Below, in pieces: positions 1-7,426 of a DNA stretch of 24,098 nucleotides. The notes under the pieces are model-generated. The model was not told the DNA's origin. It saw only the letters and a list, made by a program, of their open reading frames with translations, and made no database searches. The DNA comes from a virus: positions 1-24,098 of the IMG/VR virus record IMGVR_UViG_3300040960_001725; one strand, 5' to 3'. Made by a program: the position numbers and the translations under genes. The stretch's first letter is position 1, and every line of letters begins with the position of its first letter.

Positions 1-1262
1 AATGTAATAGTTCTTGTGTTACTTTGGATGTTAAAGTTACCTGTCAAACTTGCGCCATCGATATCTGCACTTGTTACACCAGTGATAGTGTACGCTACAT
101 TCGTGCCATTAGGTATTCCTGTAGTACCAAGTGTAACGTCAAAAGTTCCGCCTTCGTTAACTTCTGTTACATCTGTACTTAGACTGTATGAATTTGCAGG
201 TGTACTTCCTTCTAGTGAAGTGTCATATGTTGCACTAGGGGCAGGTATACCTAAAAATACATCGGGTGTCACTGATTCTATTACACTATAAATATCACCT
301 GTAATTGATTCGTCTACTTTATTTGGATACGGATCGGAGGGTGTTCTATCATCACCTGTGTCAGCATCTACAAATCTAATAGTAAACCGTATACTTCTTG
401 AGTCAACTTCTCTTGCTTTTATTTCGTAGAAGTTTTCTGCATAAACACCACTACCACTTTTTGTAAAAAGCACTTGATCACTTGTTGTCATTTGATAGTT
501 ACCAACTGCTGTTGCAGCAGTGCCGCTACCTGTGTTAGTTGTTCCGTCTCTACCAAATGTAATTGTGCCCATTGTGTTGAGCATGGTTTGCCAAATTTCA
601 TCTTTTTCATATGCAGGATCAGCTGGATATGTAGTAGTTTGGTCTCCGGCTACACTATTGCCGCCAATTAAACTTGCACTAATTCTTAGGCGTCCGCCTG
701 CATTAAAGAAATATCGTCTTGCATCAGCACTGCTCCAGCGTATAGTTGTTTCATGATTTATTTCTGTTGACCAATCTGTAGTTCTAGGGTCTGTTACAAG
801 ATTGTCAATAGTAAAACTTCCTGCGCCAGGAAAACTAGTAGGAAAATTTATAGCAAATGCTTGTGCATCTGCGGCAACACCATCAAAATCTACAAAACCT
901 TCGCCTTCGTCTGCTGTTGCATCTGCACTTGTGCCGCCGGCACCTATGTCAGCAGCTTCTGCACCAATGAATTCTCCCGAGTCAGGAGAGTTAAGTGCAT
1001 CTGCATTATTTAAACTCCACACAAAACTAGGATTTGTAACAGCAAGTCCTAAATGATGCTGTCTTATGGTTTTGAGATCTTCGAATAAATTATCCATGTC
1101 AGCAGATGTAACTATATCACCTGCTGATCTGGCACTACTTTGTAGGCTTCGGCCATAGCCTATTTTTTGATTTACACCGTCGTCGCCTAAAACTTTTAAA
1201 ATTTTATTTCTAATACCGTTGTAATCATCTGCGTCAATTATGTTACTAATTGCTATGGCCAT
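1..1262 (-). CDS. Virion structural protein with probable Calx-beta domain, truncated at the window edge
   Basis: The frame is open from the ATG at 1262 to base 1, about 420 codons, so the C-terminus is missing. The start MAIAISNIIDADDYNGIRNK and the following 'GYGRSLQSSARSAGDIV' fit an N-terminal region (about 1-75) that I recall from structural proteins of marine T4-like phages. An Ala/Gly/Asp-rich linker follows at about 90-130. Residues about 180-195, DARRYFFNAGGRLRISAS, match a motif common in phage tail proteins; the rest of that domain runs through 'NTMGTITFGRDGT' to 'RFTIRFVDADTGDD'. From about residue 358, 'YSLSTDVTEVNEGGTFDVTL' followed by GVTSADIDGASLTGNF looks like a Calx-beta domain, possibly the first of several beyond the window. 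It lies 26 bases after the 497-codon gene with GAGGA at 6 bases. Confidence 0.88.
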   Translation of the reverse strand, partial: MAIAISNIIDADDYNGIRNKILKVLGDDGVNQKIGYGRSLQSSARSAGDIVTSADMDNLFEDLKTIRQHHLGLAVTNPSFVWSLNNADALNSPDSGEFIGAEAADIGAGGTSADATADEGEGFVDFDGVAADAQAFAINFPTSFPGAGSFTIDNLVTDPRTTDWSTEINHETTIRWSSADARRYFFNAGGRLRISASLIGGNSVAGDQTTTYPADPAYEKDEIWQTMLNTMGTITFGRDGTTNTGSGTAATAVGNYQMTTSDQVLFTKSGSGVYAENFYEIKAREVDSRSIRFTIRFVDADTGDDRTPSDPYPNKVDESITGDIYSVIESVTPDVFLGIPAPSATYDTSLEGSTPANSYSLSTDVTEVNEGGTFDVTLGTTGIPNGTNVAYTITGVTSADIDGASLTGNFNIQSNTRTIT

Positions 1263-1268
1263 TTTCTA

Positions 1269-1273
1269 TCCTC
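1269..1273 (-). promoter_or_regulatory. Shine-Dalgarno site GAGGA of the gene at the window edge
   Basis: GAGGA lies 6 bases before the ATG at 1262, in the 26-base gap after the 497-codon gene. No promoter box is seen in this gap, so the gene is probably cotranscribed with its upstream neighbour. Confidence 0.75.
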
Positions 1274-1288
1274 GTTATTTTTAAGTAA

Positions 1289-2782
1289 TTATAGCTTAAG
1301 AATACACTCAACTAGTTTTTCTGATCTATCTAGGTTAGTTTCTAATGCTACACCTACTCTAGGATTGCCATTATATCTTGTACTTGCAGTTCCGTCTGCA
1401 TCTACATAAACAATTTGACCTTTTCTAACTTCACCTATAACTCTTACAGGAACACGACCTTCTAGTGCAATTGCCTGTCCTTCGCTTTCGCTGTTCATCA
1501 AGTAAGCTGGATTTTCTGATATAACACCAACTGGAAAACTATCTAGCATGCAAGGAGCAATTTCATGTGCAACATCTTCGCACACATACATAACTGTGCC
1601 TACAGGGTGTGTTTCTGCTGTGGTATATTTTTCTGCCAAGTCAGCAAATCTTGCACTTGTAGCAGTACCTTCAAAAATATCAGCTACTAGTTTATTATCG
1701 CTTGTTCTTACTGCAACTGTGCCTTGTATACCTGCGTCTGTAGCATATGTGTATGCAGAGCCGCTATTGCCATTTCTAATCTCTAGGGCTCTATCCGCTG
1801 TACCTCTAAAATTTTGTGCCCAAACGTTATTCCATCTGTTTTGCGAACTTACACCAATATCAAAAGTGTCTGTTGCACCTGGTTCTAAGCCTGTAGCATT
1901 TAAAGACATCATGTGTGTTTCTTGGCTTTGACCGTTTAGAGTTATAAATTTTATATCGTTGTTTGCACCGCTGATGTTTTTAATAACACCGTAGTTTTGA
2001 TCACCGCCAGCTCCTGGTTCTACTGCAAAACTAAACACACTATTTACAAGTATACCTAAATCAGATTCGATAAGTTGTGCAAATGTTGGGCTATCTGTTC
2101 TTACAAAATCTCCTGCTGAAAATCCTTGTAGTCTGTCTGCATCAGTAGCAGTACCCCAGAATCTGTAATCAGTAGATGTTTCGCCTGTAGCATTTTCAGT
2201 ATTCTTTAGGGTTACACCTTGACGAATTGTTGTAAAGCCTTCGATAGTGTTTCCGCTAACGCTCTTGATAGTAAACTCTGTTGGGGAATAAACAGTGATT
2301 GGAACGTTATTAACAATACTAACAATAACAGGTCTTGCAACATCATTAGTGTCTAGTACAGTGCGGCTTACCATTTGTGTTTGGTTTTCGCCTGCGCCTT
2401 GTGGACCAATTAGGATAAATTCTGTACCGTTATAGACATATAGTTGATCATTTGCAGTGTCCCACCAAAAGTCGCCTTCAGCAAGCCCTGCAGGCTGTGT
2501 TGCACTAGTTTCAGCGCCGCCGATTGTTCTCCAGCTATTGTTGCTGTCTCTAAACTTCATTCTGTCAGAGCCTGCATCATACCAAACTTGACCACTAACT
2601 GGTTTTGGCGGTTCGTTTGCGCCTGCAAAATTTTCTAGCAAGAACAAGAAGTTTTCGTTGTGAATTTCTCCATATCCTGCATAGTTCTTACCAACAAACT
2701 TGATGTCTGTTGTTTCGTCTAGAGTCCCGTCTTCTACTGTTGTAAGCGGAGTTCTATTAAATCTATCAATTTGATAAGCCAT
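1289..2782 (-). CDS. Tail-fibre-like adhesin with conserved ADLAEKY C-terminal domain (497 aa)
   Basis: This is the third and shortest member of the local adhesin family. The N-terminal region repeats the shared pattern: YGEIHNENFLFLLENFAG, 'GQVWYDAGSDRMKF' and 'QLYVYNGTEFILIGPQ'. A middle fibre section has 'DIGVSSQNRWNNVWAQNFRG', a unit common in cyanophage fibres. From about residue 376 the C-terminal domain begins ADLAEKYTT and continues with 'FPVGVISENPAYLMNS' and 'GQAIALEGRVPVRVIGEV'. I recall this domain from many marine T4-like phage fibres, but not its function. All three cysteines of the protein are in it (401, 411, 493), with His406 between the first two. The gene has its own late-promoter-like box and the ribosome site AGGGGA. 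A fibre tip or folding domain is possible. Confidence 0.92.
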   Translation of the reverse strand: MAYQIDRFNRTPLTTVEDGTLDETTDIKFVGKNYAGYGEIHNENFLFLLENFAGANEPPKPVSGQVWYDAGSDRMKFRDSNNSWRTIGGAETSATQPAGLAEGDFWWDTANDQLYVYNGTEFILIGPQGAGENQTQMVSRTVLDTNDVARPVIVSIVNNVPITVYSPTEFTIKSVSGNTIEGFTTIRQGVTLKNTENATGETSTDYRFWGTATDADRLQGFSAGDFVRTDSPTFAQLIESDLGILVNSVFSFAVEPGAGGDQNYGVIKNISGANNDIKFITLNGQSQETHMMSLNATGLEPGATDTFDIGVSSQNRWNNVWAQNFRGTADRALEIRNGNSGSAYTYATDAGIQGTVAVRTSDNKLVADIFEGTATSARFADLAEKYTTAETHPVGTVMYVCEDVAHEIAPCMLDSFPVGVISENPAYLMNSESEGQAIALEGRVPVRVIGEVRKGQIVYVDADGTASTRYNGNPRVGVALETNLDRSEKLVECILKL

Positions 2783-2790
2783 CGTGTGCT

Positions 2791-2796
2791 TCCCCT
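2791..2796 (-). promoter_or_regulatory. Shine-Dalgarno site AGGGGA of the 497-codon gene
   Basis: AGGGGA ends 8 bases before the ATG at 2782 and lies inside the short leader expected from the late-promoter box at 2820-2813. Confidence 0.7.
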
Positions 2797-2812
2797 AATA
2801 TGTCTACTGTTG

Positions 2813-2820
2813 TATTTATT
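2813..2820 (-). promoter_or_regulatory. T4/cyanophage-type late promoter box AATAAATA
   Basis: This box lies in the largest gap between genes in the window, 3 bases after the stop of the 618-codon gene. The wider sequence CGAATAAATACA-NN-AGTAG (2822-2804) matches the box at 7428-7410 in 17 of 19 positions. By T4 analogy the start point would be near 2807, giving a 25-base leader before the ATG at 2782. It would drive the 497-codon gene and the truncated gene after it. Confidence 0.72.
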
Positions 2821-2823
2821 CGA

Positions 2824-4680
2824 TTATGGAGCAGGGCTTGTATCTACTATCCATGAACCGTTACTAATTATAAATGCTCTTGTTTCCCTAGAAACTGAAA
2901 GTGTTACTGTTGTTGTAAGTGCAGTTGGTAAGTTTACACCTTGTACAACTGTCACTGGATCGCCTACTCCGCCTACTGGTTCGACATCAACTGTTGTTAC
3001 ATTGGTTGATCCTGCAACGTTGATAGGATCACTTGTTTGCGTTCCATAGAATGTACATGCAATCCTAGCTTCTTTACCGTTGGCAGCTTGGCTAGCAGGA
3101 TAAAGTTCTTCTAGCAATGTAATTAAATTATCATTTGTAGAGCCGCCCCATCCCGTTGTATCATGAGCAAACACAAGTCGTTGGGTTAAATTTTGAGTGT
3201 CAACATAGGATTTGTTAGCTGCATCGCCTGCATCTGTAGGATTTGCAAGGCCTGTGATTTTGCTGTTAGAAACAACTATGTCGCCACCTACACTAATAGT
3301 AAACCCTGTACCACTTGTTCTTGAAAGTGTGCTACCGTCAATCCTAGTTGTGTCAACATTTAATTGTGCCAATGTGCCAAGATTTTGTAAATTACTATTT
3401 ACAACACTTGTACCCAAAGTAGTTGTAGATAAAACATCATTTGTATTAATTTTAAATGTTTTACCTAGAGCAAGATCAATATTTTCACTTGATGTCCAGT
3501 TTCCGCCACTAGCATTCCATTGGAAGGTTTTATCAGTGTCTCCCTTTAGTGTAAATCCACCGTCTGCTGCTGTTAAGTCTGTAGGAGTATCTACATTACC
3601 TAGTACAATATTTTTATCTTCTACTTCAACAGTTTCAACATTAGTTGTTACACTGTCTCCTTCAACAACAAGATTGCCTGTAATTCTGCAATCTCCAGTT
3701 ACATCTAGATTATACTGCGGATTACTGTTAAAAATACCAACTCGTTGTGTGTTTGCTTTAATAATAAAAGCGTTTGATTGTGATAGGTCTGTTAAATCAC
3801 CTGCACTGGAGTTAACAATAATGTTAAAATCTTGTCCTGCTCTAGTGTTAACAATACTATAACCGCCTGAAATAATATGTCTTGTTTCGCCGTTGACTCC
3901 AACAGTTAATCCTTGACTACTTTGTAATTCTAAACTACCTTGGACAACACCATCTTCGTCGTTTTTTAACAATCTCGATTCTGGAATAATCTCGCCTACA
4001 GCACTGACCAAGTTTTCTGAGTTAAGTGCTGTTCCTCGAAATTTAAATTCGTCAATTACGCCGCTTGCGCTAGGTATAATGTTTACACCTCTCTTGATAG
4101 TTCCGGCAGGATTATCATCTGTAATTAATCCGCTGATAATATTATCAGGCAATGGGTTAGGATTGAAATCTTCTCCGCCACTTATAACAGCTTGTAGTGC
4201 GTCTCTTACAAATACTTTAAGAACAGTACGAGGTCGTAGACCTGTATCAAATACTGTATCAGCAAAAATACCACTTTGTCCTTGGTTTCTATTGTACTGC
4301 GGTCCGATTAATATCCATTCTGTGCCGTTATACAAGAAAAATTGACTCTTGGATGTATCATACCAAGTGTCGCCAACAATCGCTCCGGCAGGTTCTAGTT
4401 CTGTAATATAACTACCTGCTGCACTTTGGAAACTTTCGCCATCAAAAACTTTTAATTTGTTTTCGCTTGTATCATACCAAATTTGGCCACGTAACGGATT
4501 AGTAGGTTCGTTTGGGTTGCTAAAGTTTTCTAGTAGTTTTACAAAGTTTTCGTTAAATGCTTCGCCATAACCTTTGTAATTCCTTCCTACTAGACTTAAA
4601 TCAGTTGAATCTGTATCTAATATGCCGTCAATTAAATCTACTAGTAGTGTTCCGTCTGTTTTGTTTACCTGGTATGCCAT
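2824..4680 (-). CDS. Tail-fibre-like adhesin (618 aa)
   Basis: The N-terminal 170 or so residues are paralogous to the genes on either side: YGEAFNENFVKLLENF, 'GQIWYDTSENKLKVFDG' and 'QFFLYNGTEWILIGPQ'. The similarity continues loosely through 'RGVNIIPSASG' and 'FRGTALNSENLV' to about residue 290. The middle shows fibre modules common in marine T4-like phages: 'VGIFNSNPQYNLDVTGD' near 315, and 'VEVEDKNIVLGN' near 350-362 with 'GGFTLKGDTDKTFQW' after it. 'ITGLANPTDAGDAANKSYVD' near 472-492 is a widespread tail-fibre motif, often next to a trimer-forming part. The C-terminal 120 residues are beta-rich and end in 'FIISNGSWIVD'; they may be the tip domain. The start lies 10 bases after the previous stop, with TAAGGA overlapping that stop as ribosome site. 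Trimeric assembly and receptor binding are inferred. Confidence 0.92.
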   Translation of the reverse strand: MAYQVNKTDGTLLVDLIDGILDTDSTDLSLVGRNYKGYGEAFNENFVKLLENFSNPNEPTNPLRGQIWYDTSENKLKVFDGESFQSAAGSYITELEPAGAIVGDTWYDTSKSQFFLYNGTEWILIGPQYNRNQGQSGIFADTVFDTGLRPRTVLKVFVRDALQAVISGGEDFNPNPLPDNIISGLITDDNPAGTIKRGVNIIPSASGVIDEFKFRGTALNSENLVSAVGEIIPESRLLKNDEDGVVQGSLELQSSQGLTVGVNGETRHIISGGYSIVNTRAGQDFNIIVNSSAGDLTDLSQSNAFIIKANTQRVGIFNSNPQYNLDVTGDCRITGNLVVEGDSVTTNVETVEVEDKNIVLGNVDTPTDLTAADGGFTLKGDTDKTFQWNASGGNWTSSENIDLALGKTFKINTNDVLSTTTLGTSVVNSNLQNLGTLAQLNVDTTRIDGSTLSRTSGTGFTISVGGDIVVSNSKITGLANPTDAGDAANKSYVDTQNLTQRLVFAHDTTGWGGSTNDNLITLLEELYPASQAANGKEARIACTFYGTQTSDPINVAGSTNVTTVDVEPVGGVGDPVTVVQGVNLPTALTTTVTLSVSRETRAFIISNGSWIVDTSPAP

Positions 4681-4690
4681 TTATTTTTCC

Positions 4691-6784
4691 TTAAACATTG
4701 TCCGCAAATATGATATAGTTAATAGTTGCATATGGCGGCATAACGTCTAGTGCTGCACCTACTGCTTCGCCGTCTACGGTATTGTATTGGTCATTTCCGT
4801 TTGGTCCGCCATCTCTAATCTGCCCTGATGAAGGAATACCGGAAACATTGACATCTCCTGTAGGAATACTCAATTCAATAATATTATTTGCTGCATCTGC
4901 TGGTGCTGCTAGATCATCTCTAATAGCGTAGTGTTGTATGCCCCCGGGAGATAGTAAGTTGTGATCGTGTGCAGGCAAGTTTGCTTTCTTAATTGTTTTA
5001 TTTTGTGTACCGCCTTGTCCGCCTATGATATCTGCATTAATATTTGTTACTCTATTAGCTGGCAATCCTCCCATATTGTCTGCACCGAGTAAAAATCTTC
5101 CTCTAAAATCTGGTAATGCAAAGTGTGTTGCACTTGAGTTGGTTAATAATTCCGCAGCCTTAAAGCTATATCCTACTAAATTAAAAAGTTTTGGTGCCAC
5201 TGCAATTTGTACTTCGCTTCCGTCGCATATTAACCAACCTAAAGGCGGAATTGGACCTGCAAACGGAACGATCATACCAACTGGATTTTTTGGAACCGTT
5301 GCAACTAAATTTTGTTGTGTAATTCTATACAACCCTGCTTCACCAGTTGTCCTGTTAATTAGTATTTCGTCGCCGTTTTGTATCTCTGTAACACTAGGTT
5401 TATCTGTAATAAAAGCAGGAGATAGGGTAGTGTCAAATGTTTTTTCTAACTGATCGGCTCCGTCAAAGAAAAAGCTTTCCGAGCTTACATCTCCGATCAT
5501 TCTAAATTCTGTTTTACTTGTCAATCTAGATGCTGTGCTAGCGGCTCCGTCGACGCCTCCACTTACTGTACCAATAAAGTTTCCTCTAAAAGTTGTAGCA
5601 GATATTTCATTGAATCCGCTTATGCTCGGCAATTGGTTTTGCAATAATTCCGAATTAACTGTGATATTACCTGCTATATTAATATCTGACGCAAAAGTTG
5701 CTTCTTGTGCAACTTTTAAATTTCCTGCAATGCTTGCACCGCCTGATGTTACTAATGCACCACTTGTATAATCATCATTAAATGCTGTGTCTGCAAGATC
5801 AGTACTATCAATAATTGCACGTTGTCTTGCTGTAATACTACCATTAACATCTAATGTGGTTTGTGGATCTCCTGTTGCTATACCTACAGTCAAATCACTT
5901 TTTGCACGAATAGCTGTAGAATAACTGTTGCTGCCTGCGGGTTTAACTTCTATGTCTAAACTAGACCCTGCAAAATTACTTCTTAGTAATGCTCTTTCTG
6001 AGCTTGCGCCTAGTCCTAACTGCCCGTTTGCACCTACAACTACACCAGTATTATTTTTAATTCGTAGAATACCTGTTCCTGTACTGTCAACGTCTCCTCT
6101 TAAAAATGAAGTAGATGGAACATTGTCAGATCCAACTACTAGATTTTCTGCATTTTGTGCTGTGCCATTGTATTTTGGAACACCATTTTCAAAATTTCTA
6201 GTGCTTAAATTATAACCTGGCTTTAGTGTTGTAAAACCTCGGATACTAATTTTAGGCGTAAATTCTTGTTGTGCAATAATTGCAATTGGAGCATTGTTTA
6301 AATCAATGACTAAGATAGTATATGTCCTATCATCTGTGCCAAGTATTTGTTCGGCTCGCATACCAGATGCAAGACCTTGGCTAAATTCTGGTCCTACAAG
6401 TATCCATGCACCGCCATTGTTTAAATATAGCTGCTGGTTATCTGTATCTACCCAAAGGTCGCCTTTTACACTGTTTGCAATATCAGGACGGTTGTCACTT
6501 CTTTTAAGTCCGCCGCTAGCAACCCAATTTGTACCGTCGTATACTTTAAGTTGATCAATACCAGGGCTGTTGTCATACCATGTTTGACCTTCAACTGGAT
6601 TACTTGGAGGATTAGCACTTGCAAAGTTTTCTAACAAATGTAGAAAGTTTTCTGCAATATCTTGTCCATAGCTAGTACTTTGTCTACCAGGAAATCTCAA
6701 ACTTGTATCGGAATTAATTTCTCTATCTTCAACAATTAATTCGCCTTTGTTGATATTATCTGTAAATCTTACTGTATAAGGCAT
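4691..6784 (-). CDS. Tail-collar domain adhesin, short-tail-fibre-like (697 aa)
   Basis: The N-terminal region (about 1-185) matches the two downstream fibre genes: YGxxxxENFxxLLENF near 40-55, then two 'GxxWYD...LKVYDGTxW' units, the second ending AWILVGP. A middle part holds beta-helix-like units such as 'PQTTLDVNGSITAR' near 300-320 and 'TSGGASIAGNLKV'. A phage tail-collar domain (PF07484 type) follows at about 498-575: 'GMIVPFAGPIPPLGWLICDG', a KLFNLVGY segment and 'FALPDFRGRFLLGADN'. The end, 'MPPYATINYIIF', is typical of collar-domain fibres. In T4 this domain is in the short tail fibre gp12, which binds the cell surface irreversibly. Here a baseplate adhesin is likely, but equivalence to gp12 is not shown. 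The ATG overlaps the previous stop by one base and has GGAGG at 9 bases. Confidence 0.93.
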   Translation of the reverse strand: MPYTVRFTDNINKGELIVEDREINSDTSLRFPGRQSTSYGQDIAENFLHLLENFASANPPSNPVEGQTWYDNSPGIDQLKVYDGTNWVASGGLKRSDNRPDIANSVKGDLWVDTDNQQLYLNNGGAWILVGPEFSQGLASGMRAEQILGTDDRTYTILVIDLNNAPIAIIAQQEFTPKISIRGFTTLKPGYNLSTRNFENGVPKYNGTAQNAENLVVGSDNVPSTSFLRGDVDSTGTGILRIKNNTGVVVGANGQLGLGASSERALLRSNFAGSSLDIEVKPAGSNSYSTAIRAKSDLTVGIATGDPQTTLDVNGSITARQRAIIDSTDLADTAFNDDYTSGALVTSGGASIAGNLKVAQEATFASDINIAGNITVNSELLQNQLPSISGFNEISATTFRGNFIGTVSGGVDGAASTASRLTSKTEFRMIGDVSSESFFFDGADQLEKTFDTTLSPAFITDKPSVTEIQNGDEILINRTTGEAGLYRITQQNLVATVPKNPVGMIVPFAGPIPPLGWLICDGSEVQIAVAPKLFNLVGYSFKAAELLTNSSATHFALPDFRGRFLLGADNMGGLPANRVTNINADIIGGQGGTQNKTIKKANLPAHDHNLLSPGGIQHYAIRDDLAAPADAANNIIELSIPTGDVNVSGIPSSGQIRDGGPNGNDQYNTVDGEAVGAALDVMPPYATINYIIFADNV

Positions 6785-7395
6785 TATGAATTACCTCCGC
6801 TAAGACTTTGTACCCTTACAGTGTAATCAATTTGTATTAGTCTGTTTAATGACTTTTGCACAGGGTGAAAAACAACGTGAGTAAGTAGTCGTCCTTCTCC
6901 TAAATTACCTGTAGAACTTGCACTACGTAATCCTAGTTCGTCAAATACATAAAGTGCATTTTGATCAGTAGCAGTATCAAACGCATCCTGTCCGTTAGGT
7001 TCGCCGTAATCTAGTAGACAAGTAACTAAAATATCAGTATAGTTTGTGCCATTCAAGTGGCGAGTTTCTATTTTATTTCTAGTAGGATCAATGTTGTTTC
7101 TATTTCTGTCGTCTACAATTTTTGTAAACGTTTGATTGTACAAACCTGCATTAGTACCAGTGCTATTAGGAGTAAGGTATGTAATAATGCCAGTAGGATC
7201 AACATTAGTTCCGCCATTACCAAAGCTCATTTCAGCAATAGGTCCTTGACCTGCGTTACCTAAACTTTCTGCTAGTGCTATACTCATATTTTCGTAGTGT
7301 ATAGCATTCTTTTTATCAACAAGAACTTCTCCTGTTTCAGGATTATGTATCTTTATGTGTCCTTGTAAATACACGCCACTATTTTCATTTATCAT
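6784..7395 (-). CDS. Conserved marine T4-like phage virion structural protein (203 aa)
   Basis: The protein starts MINENSGVYLQGHIKIHNP and contains 'KNAIHYENMSIALAESLGN', 'FGNGGTNVDPTGIITYLTP' and 'TDILVTCLLDYGEPNGQ'. I recall this pattern from uncharacterised structural proteins of T4-like cyanophages, where the gene sits among tail genes; I know of no assigned function. It is mostly short beta strands, with no signal peptide or membrane segment. An upstream GTG at 7407 would add MNKP (207 aa), but the AGGAG site overlaps that codon, so I use the ATG at 7395. The gene follows the giant gene after 26 bases, has a late-promoter box directly upstream, and its TAA overlaps the next ATG by one base (TAATG). 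This suggests translational coupling with the collar adhesin. It may be a tail or baseplate connector for the fibres; that is inference. Confidence 0.9.
   Translation of the reverse strand: MINENSGVYLQGHIKIHNPETGEVLVDKKNAIHYENMSIALAESLGNAGQGPIAEMSFGNGGTNVDPTGIITYLTPNSTGTNAGLYNQTFTKIVDDRNRNNIDPTRNKIETRHLNGTNYTDILVTCLLDYGEPNGQDAFDTATDQNALYVFDELGLRSASSTGNLGEGRLLTHVVFHPVQKSLNRLIQIDYTVRVQSLSGGNS
6794..6798 (-). promoter_or_regulatory. Shine-Dalgarno site GGAGG of the collar adhesin gene
   Basis: GGAGG lies inside the last codons of the preceding gene, 9 bases before the ATG at 6784. With the TAATG stop/start overlap it indicates coupled translation of the two genes. Confidence 0.8.
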
Positions 7396-7406
7396 CGGTT
7401 TGTTCA

Positions 7407-7411
7407 CTCCT
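7407..7411 (-). promoter_or_regulatory. Shine-Dalgarno site AGGAG that decides the start of the 7395 gene
   Basis: AGGAG runs from 7411 to 7407 on the minus strand, so its last G is also the first base of the upstream GTG (7407). It cannot serve that GTG. It stands 11 bases from the in-frame ATG at 7395, which is long but usable. The ATG is therefore the likelier start. Confidence 0.65.
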
Positions 7412-7418
7412 ACTAGTG

Positions 7419-7426
7419 TATTTATT
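7419..7426 (-). promoter_or_regulatory. T4/cyanophage-type late promoter box AATAAATA
   Basis: AATAAATA fits NATAAATA, the late-promoter form described for T4-like cyanophages (TATAAATA in T4). It overlaps the stop codon of the giant gene and lies just upstream of the 7395 gene. A wider stretch, CGAATAAATACA-NN-AGTAG (7428-7410), is shared with the box at 2822-2804. By analogy with T4, transcription would start at about 7413, giving a leader of roughly 18 bases before the ATG at 7395. Confidence 0.72.

Noticed and set aside
2783-2823. Terminator in the longest intergenic gap
   Set aside because: I found no stem-loop with a following T run on the minus strand. The gap is accounted for by the late-promoter box and a ribosome site.
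3212-3862. Long open frame of 216 codons on the plus strand
   Set aside because: It lies fully inside the 618-codon fibre gene on the other strand. Its translation has no recognisable domain and reads as the complement of that gene. The same applies to the other plus-strand frames.
4678-4690. AAATAAATG before the 618-codon gene as a third late promoter
   Set aside because: It reads AATAAATG, which misses the last base of NATAAATA, and it overlaps the start codon and ribosome spacing, leaving no room for a leader.
4691-6784. Naming the collar adhesin as T4 gene 12
   Set aside because: The collar domain occurs in many phage fibres, and the N-terminal region here is shared with the two neighbouring fibres, not shown to match gp12. 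The gene symbol is left empty.
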